A stretch of 64,000 nt of DNA, taken from NCBI GenBank assembly GCA_903772945.1, contig CAICTM010000398.1, positions 1-64,000 of the forward strand. The letters run 5' to 3'. The stretch is from Seminavis robusta. Its lineage: Eukaryota; Bacillariophyta; Bacillariophyceae; Naviculales; Naviculaceae. This document shows positions 1 through 10,708 of this stretch, in pieces. Made by a program: the position numbers and the translations under genes. The notes under the pieces are model-generated. The model searched no databases, was not told the origin of the DNA, and saw only the letters and a list, made by a program, of their open reading frames with translations. Numbering within the stretch: the stretch's first letter is position 1; the number at the start of each line of letters is the position of its first letter.

Positions 1-666
1 TGTTAAGAGAGGATGTTGGTTGATGAAATCTTCTTTGAGGCGGGCTGTGGTAGCAAAACGTTTGAGGCCTTTTAAGGCATCTGTAGCTACGACATAAAAA
101 GGAGGGTGGGGGACAAACTTTTGGCTTGTTCCTGTCACTATTCGGTGTACCTCATCCGTAAGGGAGGGATTTGTAGGTTCTGGGTGTATTGGAGTAGTGA
201 CAATGTCGGTTGTGCCCATCGCATAATCTGTGTTTGGTGGTGTGGTGTGTGTGAAGCCAGGGTTGTTGTGTTCTTCGAAACTAAAACGTCGGAGATTGTG
301 GAAATGCTGAAGGTGTCTTGCAAAGAATGGTCGTCAGTCATCATTGTAGTGGAAACCAATGTGTCTAGGCTGCTCATGGAGATGTCATCCAAAGGGTACG
401 ATATCTGTTGGAGTAGGCACATAGATGGTTTGGCACGGAACTTCCCAATGATAGTTGGTTCGAGTTAGGGGATGCTCGAGTTGTCCTGCTACCAAATGGT
501 AGTTGGTAGCTCGAAGAATTTTTTCGGTGACAGCAGGGTTCTGGTTGTGGCGAGCTCTGTTGGATCGTTGATTTATGATTGTGTTGAGTCTCTGCCAGTC
601 GGTGTTGTTGTTGTGTTCTGGTTGTAAGAGAGTCTGTGTGAAAGGTGGCCAGGGGAAAGGTATCAA
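1..666 (-). pseudogene. degraded coding remnant, unknown protein
   Basis: On the minus strand one frame is open from about 666 to the window edge except for two TGA codons at 387-385 and 336-334. The composition is protein-like (stretches such as TNYHWEVPCQTIYVPTPTDI and FYVVATDALKGLKRF), and the frame stays open on both sides of the stops, so this is probably a decayed gene or a gene whose intron covers both stops. A GT at 396 and an AG near 317 exist, but removing that piece breaks the frame. I do not recognise the family. The gene would continue beyond the left edge. A retroelement or multicopy-gene origin is possible but not shown. Confidence 0.3.
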
Positions 667-1035
667 TACTAGAAGTATCCTCGAAGTTGAGTGGCGTCAT
701 GGTTTGGGTCGAGTTCTCATCCCAATTGTGGGGACTCCACGGTATCTCTGAAGATGGGTTTCTGTACCAATGGTGTTGGGTATTTGTTGGTGATGTTTGG
801 ACACCTATTGTATTTCCTGTGTGTGGGTGGAATGGCTTCATGGTCGTCGTTGGAGTGTTATTAATGTAATCGATTTTGGTGCGAAGGCTTGAATTCATCA
901 ATTGCAGCAAAAAGTGAGTATTCTAAATATAATTTACTGGGATTGACAGAGACAAGCCTTCAGGCTGGAGTTCTGGTGCCGAGTGGCAAAACAGCGAAAA
1001 CAAGCGAACCCGCCCGTCGAGGTACGACCGCACAC
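667..1035. other. intergenic, no gene seen
   Basis: Short spacer between the degraded remnant and the 3' end of the calpain-like gene. A second minus-strand frame (to about 910) is Thr/Asn/His-rich and could be the remnant's upstream part after a frameshift, but nothing recognisable is encoded. Confidence 0.4.
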
Positions 1036-4000
1036 CTAGCTTAAAATCTCGTCAATAAGGGAAATTTTCACTGATGTTGAGATCTTCACTTTGAAAGTGC
1101 CCACCTCGCCAGCGTTGTAGGCCGAGACAACGAGAGCATAAGGCCCAGCTCCTGCTCGTTGTCGTTTCGTCACAACAAAGCCATGGCGATAGTTGCCTGA
1201 GTCAACGGGAGGATCAGATGTGACGCGCGTTGCCCTCTGACCGTATGATTGGACAGGCACGAGCATCACGTTCACTGCAAGAGTTTTTGGCGCCAAACAT
1301 TGAATTTGAAAGGTGGCCCCTCCGTCCGGCACTTCAATTGCAAACATTGGATTGCTATAAAATCCCTTCTTGCCAATGGGACCACCAGCTGAGGAGGGCG
1401 TCCAGCTGGATGTCAGAGACCGTGAAAAAGGTAGCTCCTTTGCTGGCTGGCCTAAGGTGAATGGTTCCGTGCAGAAGCAAGACAATGTGTAGGAAAGATC
1501 GTGTGACTTCTCATACTGGGACAGTACAATGGACAGATACTCATCTGCGGGATCAGTCACATCGTATCTAACCAAGCAATGTGGATTGTTGGTGTATGCC
1601 CCAGTGAGCACGTTGCGCTTGGTGCGAGGATAGAAGATTCTCTCCTTTGCTTTGTCGTTTCTATGCAAGTGAACTGTCAAATAGTCCTTGACCTTGTGTA
1701 GGAGAAAGTTTCAGGAGCCAGAAGACAGCAAGCTCAGGTGCGAGGACAAAACATTGCACTCAGCAAAAAGCGATGCACTCACCTCTGCCCCCTCTTGCTC
1801 GGATTTTGTGACATGTCTACTTATGAGAATCCAGATGCTGGCGCCTTTCTTGATTGCCTTTTGAGACAGAGTCATCGCATACTGTGGATTTTCACCGCAG
1901 TTGAACGTGTCATCACGGGGTCCCAGAGCCTTGGGCCAGAAGCCATGCGTAGAAGTTCTGTAGGCGAACAAATCCGGGTTCCAGCTAAGGTGGACATTCT
2001 GCAGTGTTTCCGGTTTCAAAGCTGCGCAGTGAGTTGTTTGCCAGTATCCATTTCCATGATCACAAAACACCAGCTTCCTCAGTCCTTACCTGGAAGTAGA
2101 CGAGCACATCATCCTGATTTCAATTCGAAGAGCGCACTGATGAGCGACCTGACCTCACAAGTGCACGAACACTTCTGAGCCCATCCAGTTCAAGCCAACT
2201 TACCCAACAGATCCAAAAGACGCCGTCGTCCGACTTCTTGGCCAACTCTGGGTTGTATCCCACTTCTGCACATATCTTTGGATTCCAGTTGATAGTATCA
2301 TAGCAAGAGTACCTTCCCTTCCACCCCTTGTGTGCCCACGGGTTCTTCAGTTGAAGCAATCTAATCCCATTTTGGGTTTGCATCACGCTGAGGCACGCGT
2401 AGGCGTGGCCTGTCACCAATCCAATCTGATTTGCCTGCTCCTCGGATATGGAAGCTTCACTCGACATGGTTATCAGGCAATCGCCAAAACTGTGCGCTGA
2501 CATTAGCCTCTCCCATGCCCTTTCTCTTGACGTTTCATGATCTCGCACTTTGTTTGGATCCTTTGGGAACAGGATCCGTTCTGGAATCCAACCTGTCAGT
2601 GCGTAGAGATCAACTCCACTGTTGGAGCCTGGGAAGTTATAGCCATTGTCAAAGCCACCCGCCATCTTCAAGAATGCCTTTTCAATGATGGGGACATAGA
2701 TCTCAAGCTGACCAGGAGGACTCTGGCTATTTGCACACAGCAAGTTGCCGTTTTTGTCTATCGGTAGTCGATCGTCGACCACGACCTGTCTGGCAACTCC
2801 ATTCAACCAGAGTTTCACCATATATTTGCCATTAGGATTGTAAACCATCTTTCCATCGGGTGTTTGTGGGTACACAATGGGAGAGATGAGGCTCTTTTGG
2901 AACCTTCTCTCATAGGCAGCACAGATACAAAGGCTGGCAATGAAGGAGCAATCCGTGACTCCATATTGCTTGATTTTGTAGGGCGAGACTGTCCCAAGGA
3001 CCATCACTGGACTCATGGTCTTTCCTGATCCATGTCCTCTCAAGTGCTGTCTTAGTTGCAATATCTCTGATGGTCTGGCCCACTTGTAGAATGTTTTCTT
3101 TTGTTTGTCGGCTAGAGGCAAGTCTCCCTTATCTCTAAAGAGGTTCATCGGTGATTTGAGCTCTGCATTCAAGGCTTGAGCGTCGTCATCTGACCACGGC
3201 AAGAATAGTCCACTCGATATGAGACTTGATCTGGTCAAAACTGAAACCTCCTCTGGCGTCAGAGAAGATTTGGAGCGCTGCTGTTGTTGCTGCCTTTGTC
3301 TCTGCTCCATATGAACTTTTGTGGGTTGTCGTGGTTTTGGATTCTTCAATTGCTCCACACGGTCTGATTATCACGTGTTGAAGTGACGATGAGATGTGAT
3401 AGATCCATGAATGAGGTCATGCTGGTCAGCAAGCAATACCAGCCAACATGCCGGCCAAACTTACCCAATGTCTGCTCAAGACGACGCCTCAGGACGACGG
3501 CCACATTTTCTCCACATCCACTGGTCTTGCCATTCTTATCCTCGGCAGCTTTCATTGCTTTCAGGTACAACTCGGCAGCGTCCATGTAGGTGGCGATTGC
3601 CGCATTCTTTTCACCCCTTTCGTCGGCGTCCATAGCAGTTGCTAATTTGGCATTGGCCTGACTTGTAGTTTGGTTGACAAGGGCAGACAAGCTGAACCGA
3701 GGCGACTGAGGTTTGACTGGCGAAAAAGAAGGTGGTGGCAACGGAACTACGCTGGAGTCCTCATTGAAAAATCCGTGCTTGGCAATTGGAGACCTTGGAT
3801 CGGTAGTAATGCTTCGTCGGGTGTCCGAACAGGGTGATTCTTTGCTGCTTCCTGCCAGTGAATTGCCAGTCCTAAGGCAATTCTGTGCAATTTTTTCATA
3901 GTGCTTTGCCTTTTCCTCTAAAAGGTCTCGCTTTTGCTGCTGTTCAGATGTGGCTGGGAGTCTCTGAATGTACTGTCGCATCAAGTAGATTGCCTCATAG

Positions 4001-4369
4001 TACTACAATCGACCAAGAAACAAAATAAACACGAAACAATGACAGTCAGAGTTGTGTTTGACTCTCTCACAAAAAAAAGTGATTGATAGAAACAAAAAGT
4101 ACGCCTTTCAGCTGGATCACCAAAGAGTCCTTCCTCAGCTACAACACAAGGAACAAACAAATCAACATCCAATCTTTCCACTCTTGCTGTAGACACGAAA
4201 AGAGACACACCTTGGTAGCTGCCTCGATCTTGGTGTCATCGTTGTCTTCCAATTTGGTCGCCGTTGCGAGGATGCGAAATACATCGTCCAGGAGGTCGCC
4301 CATGGCAAATTCGGCTATTGCTTCAGCGAGGATTGTCTGTTGCCTTTGTCTTTTCACTTGGGTTGGCAA
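1036..4369 (-). CDS. CAPN7: calpain-7-like cysteine protease (MIT + calpain catalytic + C2-like domains)
   Basis: Predicted cytosolic cysteine protease of the calpain-7/PalB type, which works with ESCRT-III on endosomes. Exons by splice motifs and frame: 4369-4211, 4002-3465, 3363-2204, 2113-2090, 1998-1783, 1692-1036, giving about 917 residues. The N-terminal part looks like an MIT module (helical, with LLEEKAKHYEKIAQNCL). The catalytic core carries VTDCSFIASLC (Cys about 371), GKYMVKLWLNGV, the marker LTGWIPERI, TGHAYACL (His) and LKNPWAHKGWKG (Asn), so the triad is complete. C-terminal beta-rich segments fit the two calpain domain III-like units of calpain-7. The fourth exon is only 24 nt (DDVLVYFQ) and restores the conserved stretch leading into NVHLSWNP. 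No EF-hands are present, as expected for calpain-7. Start chosen at the first ATG of the MIT exon. Confidence 0.85.
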
Positions 4370-4798
4370 AATGAGGGTGAAAACTCTTCGCTCTGTTTTG
4401 ATGGAGCTGCTTTGTTGATCGTTGATCGGATGAGCAGAGGATCAATGCACAGGTCCCCAGTTTGTCCCCCCCTGCTAGCTAGATCTGAACACCGAGAACC
4501 CCAACGAATTTCAACTTCTATCTTGGGCCCCCGAGAGTTGGCACTGGCCCCCTTTTTTCATTAATTCTTGAAACTTGGTTTGAATCCCGCACGAATGGAG
4601 AACGGAACGATTTCATGTCACGGTCCAAAGCTCGTCGTTCCTCGAATGATTCGATGATTCGATTCGATTCAATCCGTGCTCACAAAGTTTGGAGGGATCT
4701 ATACATGTAGTTTAGCTTAGATATCAAGACTCTACTCTCCATGGCTGGTCATACCATGGAACCACAAAGGCGTATCAAGGCGCGGATCTCATGAGCGT
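4370..4798. other. intergenic/promoter of the calpain-7-like gene
   Basis: No gene seen. It holds short GATTCGAT-type direct repeats near 4645-4670 and should contain the calpain-7-like promoter and the 3' end of the TMEM45-like gene. Confidence 0.4.
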
Positions 4799-5711
4799 TC
4801 ATACGACACGAAAGTCGAGCAGGTCAGAGTCCACCGTCGGTGGTTCCTCTTCCATATCTTGAGATTCACACCGAATCTTCAAGAACCCATGCGCCTCTCC
4901 TCTTGAATGCATGTTGCCTTCCAATACAGTCTCGTGGAAGGAAGCTCCAGCGGACACCACGGCGCCAATAAAAAGGAATCCAATGAATAGCATCTCCAGA
5001 CAGAAGATGGTTACCACCATGTGGGTTGGAATGAATTGAAAGATGTCTTGAACGCCAATTGTGACGAACCAAAGTCCCTGGGCCACCATCAGAAGCTAGG
5101 CACCCAGATGAGCGATAACACTGTCTCGATGCTTCACCGAGTAGGCAAAGCAGATTGCATCAGCAAGGTGAAGATAGGACAACATCATGTGAAACTTGAC
5201 AGCATAAGCGAGCGCCGGATCAGGTACTATCTGGCCATGCTCGTACATAGAGAGAGACATCAAGAGCATTCCAATTGCCATGGAGACTCGAGACGAGTCA
5301 AGAGGGAGCTTTCCTTTGCACTCTAACAGACAGACTTGCCCCACCAGATGAAACGTGATGTACATTGTTTGATGCGACAGATTTGAAAATATGCCTAAGG
5401 AGGACAGGACCAAACACCGTGAGCTGTGATTGATGGGTCGAGATTGACACTCCTTACGCGGTCGAGGAAACCAACAACTCACCATCCCCCAAAATGCCTC
5501 CGCCAACTTCATAAATTATCCCCAGGAACGTTACAACGCAGAGAGCTAGACCATATCGGTAGAGCACTCGAGGATCTCTCTCTGGAACATGGACTTCGCA
5601 GTATGTTTTTCCGTTTGGAAGCCAGAGTGAACGTTGCAGCGCCAAAAGCAGCGCCCCCATTCCAAAGAGAATCAATAAGGTACCAGCGATAACATGTCCG
5701 TGCCAGCTCAT
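4799..5711 (-). CDS. TMEM45/DUF716-like multi-pass membrane protein
   Basis: Polytopic membrane protein with about six to seven hydrophobic segments, starting MSWHGHVIAGTLLILFGMG. The glycine-rich first helix and the late block LLMVAQGLWFVTIGV match the TMEM45 (DUF716) family, whose biochemical role is not established. Exon 1 is 5711-5483 and exon 2 starts at 5394 after TCCTTAG. An in-frame TAG at 5098-5096 separates the first three-quarters from the last part, and the frame on both sides is the same. Two readings are possible: a true premature stop, or a 42-nt intron (5137-5096, GTGAAG to CCTAG, phase 0) that ends on that TAG. With the intron the protein is about 260 residues. The C-terminal tail is acidic. 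Confidence 0.6.
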
Positions 5712-7307
5712 GGTTTGCTTGTATTTCTTGTTGCTCTTTTCTAAGCTTGCTTTTATTGAATCTGTGTTCGTTTTTTGGTTTTCCAGTTATTGTTTTTGTG
5801 GGGAGAATGATCCTCGACTGACAACGATTGATTTGACAAGGCATGTACTTGTATTGCTCCATCACCGGCCATGGTTGCTCTTTCTTCTCCCCCGCAGATA
5901 GCCTAATATTGCCGAGATAGACCCTTTCCATGACTACTAGAGTAGTGCTCAAGTGAGGGCTTGTATTGAATGGTACCAGTATTTGAGCTATGTAGAAAAG
6001 CTCGCTTGTTTGTAGGATAGCCAGCTTGTCGAGCTAGCTACAGTGTAGCCACCGGTCGCAATGTCTACCAAACCTTGGCATGTGCATCGTACATTTCGTT
6101 TGGCAAGGTAAAGCCGTCGCGCTGGACACGAATTATTTCAAGGGCCATTCACCCGGAGGTGCTGGACACGAATTTCGCATGGATCAATAAGTCAGCGGGA
6201 GCTGCGATACCTCGGCAGAAAGACAGACAGAAGAAGGAGGATTATGTTCGGATTGCACCCATCTTTCAAGCTAGAGCCCTGGCGACAACACCCGACTACG
6301 TCGTGTGTTGCCGCCCGGTATCATTCATTCCCTCATTGCAACCTTCTTTTTCTTAAGCTAGCCCTGGCGACAACACCCGACTACGTCGTGTGTTGCCGCC
6401 CGCTACTCTATAATTTACCAGCTGCCATTCCCTTATTGTAACTCTAACCTTTACAACTCCTGCTGGCTTATTGTGCTGTTGTGCTGATTGCACTAACCTT
6501 AAATATTAATGATTTATTCCTACCCCTAACTTGTATTGAACCATCAATGTTCAGTTTTGTTGGCTTATGACTATCTCTATCCTTATACTTTGGCTTCACC
6601 GGAATAGGAAATAGGAAATAGCATTAAAGGGGTTGAGAACTCAGGCAGTTAACCTGCCGAGGTAATCACTCTTTGAAATAACCTAGTCTACCCTACTGTT
6701 TTAAAAGAAAGCTTCAATTTGCGAGTTAGAGCTCGACCTCGACCTCGACCTCGAGCTCTTCCTTGGTGATTAACTTAAGAATTACAAAGTCCCAGGAGGG
6801 ATTAGTCTAAGTTCTAGATTTGAAAACGGTCTGTGATGGCCTCTTGCTGGGGCCATCCTGTAACCGTTTGGTCGAGCTCTTCCTTGAACTGATCAAACCC
6901 ACGTTTACAACACCGCATGGATGATATCAAACGACTTTTTGATCATGACGACAAACACCTTTGCGTCACGCAACGAGCACCTCGAGTCCATCGAGAAGGG
7001 CATTCGGGAAGGTCTCGTCGCCATGGACAAGCCAAGTGCTGTCGTGAGTGTCCCTCGTCGTGTAGTGTGTCAGGCTCCCGTGAAAAATAATGTTGCTTGG
7101 TGGAGTTTACGAGCGATTCGATCCGCTGCTCGTTCCGTCTCAAGAAACAAGACGAATGGCAGACTTGCGCTCCTATCTAATAGCTATCTATATGGTTAGC
7201 TGGCAGTGGGAGAAAGAAACCAATCTACGTCGTAGAAGATAGCGTGCTGAGGGGGAAGAACACAGGCGACATCACTTGCTCTGTATTCGAAATTGTCACC
7301 ACCAGGC
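5712..7307. other. long intergenic region with repeats
   Basis: About 1.6 kb without a convincing gene. It contains two copies of a 42-bp hairpin repeat (6276-6402), a CGACCT microsatellite flanked by GAGCTC (about 6728-6758), and a short plus-strand frame at 6921-7050 (including EHLESIEKGIREGLVAMDKP, followed by a GTGAGT donor-like site) that could be an exon or a gene fragment. The 3' end of the deubiquitinase gene lies at the right margin. Confidence 0.4.
6276..6402. repeat. two direct copies of a 42-bp hairpin-forming repeat
   Basis: The 42-bp unit beginning GCCCTGGCGACAACACCCG is repeated without visible mismatch at 6276-6317 and 6361-6402. Each unit is itself an imperfect palindrome: the arm GGCGACAACACCCGAC pairs with GTCGTGTGTTGCCGCC with two mismatches around a TAC centre. 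The pair could be a small non-autonomous element, a protein-binding site or an RNA hairpin. Confidence 0.7.
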
Positions 7308-10300
7308 TCAGCGCTTCTTATTCTGCTTCTTCTTCTTGCTGGACGAAACACTTCCCAAGAAACCCTTGGGGCGCCCGTGATTCATTCTTTGCAACCCAGA
7401 CAGGACTCGTTGGAATGCACCGGAATTGTCAGTGGTAGCGTCTTCCCGCTTTTCCTTCACTTTCTTTGTCTACGGTGGGCGAAATGGAATGGAACGTAAC
7501 GGTTTTCGATGAGCCAAAGTGGATGCACTACACATCACTTCAAGCACTGAAGAAGCGCAGCAAAGACTTACACGTCCTCGATCGAGAGTCGCATCCCAAC
7601 GATCCAGATACGTTTTGCGCTTTTTAGCATTCTTGTTTCTTTCCATGCTGTCGACGATGTTCGAGCGAGCCTTCGACACGTCGGAATCATTCGAATCCGT
7701 TGATGGCTTCGTTGCATCATTGCTGTCGTCCCACTTGCCAACAGTCCGGTTCCCCAATAACTCGTAGTCGTTTCCTGATTTGGTCCTTCCTAGCGTATTG
7801 GGGATCCATCGCCTCTTTGCTGGACGTCCCGTCATTACAGAAAGTTTCTCGCGACCCTTGCCGCGATCCAACACAATGACAGCATTCCTGGAATTTGGAC
7901 TCTTCTTGTTCTTGGGTGTATCATGTGGCGCCTTTGCCTTGGATACAGATGACGTCTGGTTGGCTTCAGAGTGTTTACTTTCCTCGGACACCTTCACGGC
8001 ATCCAAGCCTTCTAACTTCCTGTCCTTAGGACGATCCAATTCAGCTGCAGCACTTGAGCCTTTTCGTGCCGTGTTAGACTTTTGTGGTTTATCATTGACC
8101 TGCTCAGCCTTCCTATTGTCTGAAGCCGAAGGCTGATTGTCAGTCTTCTTTGCGTTGTCGTCCTCGCCTGAGCTAGAATCATCGCTGGAATCATCCGAAG
8201 AGCTGTCACTTGACGAGGATTCTGACGACTCTTGGGAGGCTGTGCTGCCGGATGAAGACTTTTTCGACGAACCAGGCCGCTTGGGTGGCTTATTAGATTC
8301 GTCTGCTGAAGTATTCTTGGAAGCTGCGGTTTTCGGTGCTTTGCTTGGACCCGACGATTGGGCGGGTGATGCGCGTACGTCCTTTTGAAGATTATCGTTT
8401 TTAGCCATGACCGCCGTCTTCGTCTCCCCGACGATCTTTGAAGTCTTTTTGTCGGTTGAAACTTGGCAGGTGGGTGGGGCCGTCGTTTCGAGAACGCTTG
8501 CTGCATCCTTTTCCATGTCCAGCTTCGTCAAGCTATCAGCCCTGGCGCGGGCTCGGGCACGGCCATGCTCCGTCGCTTCCTTGGCGGTCATTGAGCCCCG
8601 CCTTGGTGGTTCAGGAAACTCCAGTTTGACCTCGGTTCGGCAGTAAAAAAGGAGATATGCATCCTTTTCCTGCAAGACGGTCTTCTCTGACACAGCTTCC
8701 ACAAACGAATCGTCCATGTGATACCACTGATATGAACCGTCGGCTTTTGGTTTTTTCACGTAGGCGGTATAGTGCCCAGAATGGGAGCTTGACCCGACAT
8801 GAATGACAACCCCCGTCAAGGCATAGGGACATGACCGGCCATCGCTAAGTGGAAGTTTCATTTCAGCAGGAAACCTGATTGGCTTGGTGATCTTGTTTCC
8901 ACCGAACATGCCCCTGGAATAACCTGAACTGAACCCACTGTTACCACCAAAAGTGAATCGCTTCATTTGGACACAAAGCGACAGCGGTGGTCGGAAAACA
9001 GACAAAACCTTGTTTGCCCTTACGCGCTTGTTACAACCACCACACTTCCACCGATTGTCAGAGTCTAGTGTTTCCTTCCTGGTAAACTCTTGGAATGCTT
9101 CCGCCACATTGCTGATACCCTTCTTGCTGACCTCCAGTGCCAAGTCGAGAAAAGGATCGTAAGTGTTGCTGCAATAGCCACATTTCGAACATCGAAGCTG
9201 ACTTCTTAGATATCCACCAAAGATTCGATGTACGAACGTGGTTTCGTCAAGGCGTGGCACTGGTAGGCGGTCTCTCCACCCGCTTGCACGTTGGTTTATG
9301 CCTGCCTCTTTTAACTCTCCGTTATGCATCCCATCGAGGAGATGCACTAGAAGTTCGTGTGCATCCTCTTGTCGTCCAGGCCTAAACTTGTAACCTCTAC
9401 CCCCACTAGTTCCAAGGGAAGGCAGCATTTTGACCACGGCGTGTGGCGCAATTGCCCCCCCCTGTTGATTGCCGTGTACCTTCTGAAAGAAAAGCCGCAG
9501 CATAGCTGTGATTCTCTTTCCCTGGCTGGGCTTCGATCCGTGGCTGTCTCTGGCTGGCATGGCCAACAGACTTTGACAGAAAGGTGGAAGATACACCAGA
9601 CATTGCAGAGTGCTATTGAGAAAGCAGGTGTTACCAAGGTTTTGAAAGCCAACGGGTTTCTTTGATGCTGCTGCTAGCCCAACAATGTTCCATTTGTGCG
9701 AATGTAGGACTTGAACTTCATCACAAAGGCCTCGTCTTGGTAGGTTAAGCTCTCCATCAGTTGAGTTAGCGCGAGGCCTCAGGCCCTTTTTGTCACGAAC
9801 GGCATCTTCTACTGACATCCCTGAAAGTTTTCCTTCCATCTCCTCATCAGTGGATGCTGACCGCAATCTCCCAACATCGGCATGGTTTTCAGGAGGAGCC
9901 TTGGAAGACTCTTCTTTTTTCTTTCGTTTCGAGGTCTCCAAGATATCATCGATACTCTCTTTCGTTCTTACAAGTTCCACAACATCATGCTGCTGGTTGG
10001 TTGAGGACGGGGAGGCTTTGTTGTTGCAAATCGTTGTCTTGCCGATAAAAAAATAGGGCTTGGCTGTGCCATTCTGTTTTGGATAGACGAAATCAAGGCG
10101 CCTCCTGGAACGCTTTTCAGATCCCAAATCATCTGGTGAACTACCTGTGCCCTCTCCTGCGGTATCATTTTCCAGTTTTTTGGCACCCTTCCCTGCAGCA
10201 GAATTCGGCGCTGAGCTCCCATTTCGTCCATGCGTTAGGCCGTCTTCTTCGTCAGATAATTTGCTCCAGTGATTACCATTGCTGGCCTTTCTCTCTTGCC

Positions 10301-10331
10301 GCTTTCGTTTCTTTGCCGAGTTCTTTCCCAT
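7308..10331 (-). CDS. ubiquitin-specific protease, USP36/USP42-like
   Basis: Deubiquitinase of the USP (C19) family that cleaves ubiquitin from substrates. The USP36/42 group is largely nuclear or nucleolar. Exons 10331-7572 and 7469-7308 join in phase 0 (GTAAGT donor, CGTAG acceptor) to give about 973 residues. The Cys box is VGFQNLGNTCFLNSTLQ (Cys about 236). Zinc-binding CxxC pairs follow (LRCSKCGYC, KCGGCNKR). The His box is HSGHYTAYVKK, with the downstream YHMDDSFVEAV. The domain spans about residues 225-560. N-terminal KKRKRQERK and C-terminal Lys-rich tails suggest nuclear/nucleolar targeting. The long Ser/Asp/Lys-rich region after the catalytic domain looks disordered. Start taken at ATG 10331 (MGKNSAKKRKR); frame upstream of it has no ATG. 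The second exon adds the basic C-terminus. Confidence 0.85.
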
Positions 10332-10708
10332 TTCCAGATAGCAGGTATTGTCTTCTCTCAATGCTGAACTCAAGGAGGACAACTAAACTGTTTTCCCTTG
10401 GCAGCAGCAGTGCAAATTGCAAAGGGCAATCTAAATGGTCAAATGCAACGGCAAAATGTCTTTAGGAGCAGGTGGCTGCACTAAAATGGAAATCCTAATT
10501 AGGGTCTGGGTTACAGCTTCTCAACACCCCAACCCTAAAGACGAAGTCATTAGTTTCGATTTCTGCTCCCGAAGACTGCTAGTACCAGGTAGCTAGTACC
10601 AGTACTAATACTAGCTAGTAGTACTAGCTAGGACAACACGACGGTCTCAGGCATCCAGATAACACATATAAAAAAGAGCTGCTCTAGACTGTAAGTTTCC
10701 ATTTTTTC
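10332..10708. other. intergenic, promoter of the USP gene
   Basis: No gene seen. It includes CTAG/GTAC-rich palindromic words at about 10585-10632 (repeated TAGCTAGTACCAGTACTA-like sequence) of the kind found in many spacers of this window. Confidence 0.4.

Noticed and set aside
4560-4610. tRNA-like B-box word (GGTTTGAATCC)
   Set aside because: No A-box at the right distance and no cloverleaf could be drawn.
5509-5952. Minus-strand 147-codon frame upstream of the TMEM45-like gene
   Set aside because: It overlaps the first exon in another frame and shows no family features.
7780-10056. Several long plus-strand open frames opposite the deubiquitinase
   Set aside because: They mirror the coding strand of a recognisable USP and have Ser/Phe/Leu-rich shadow composition without domains.
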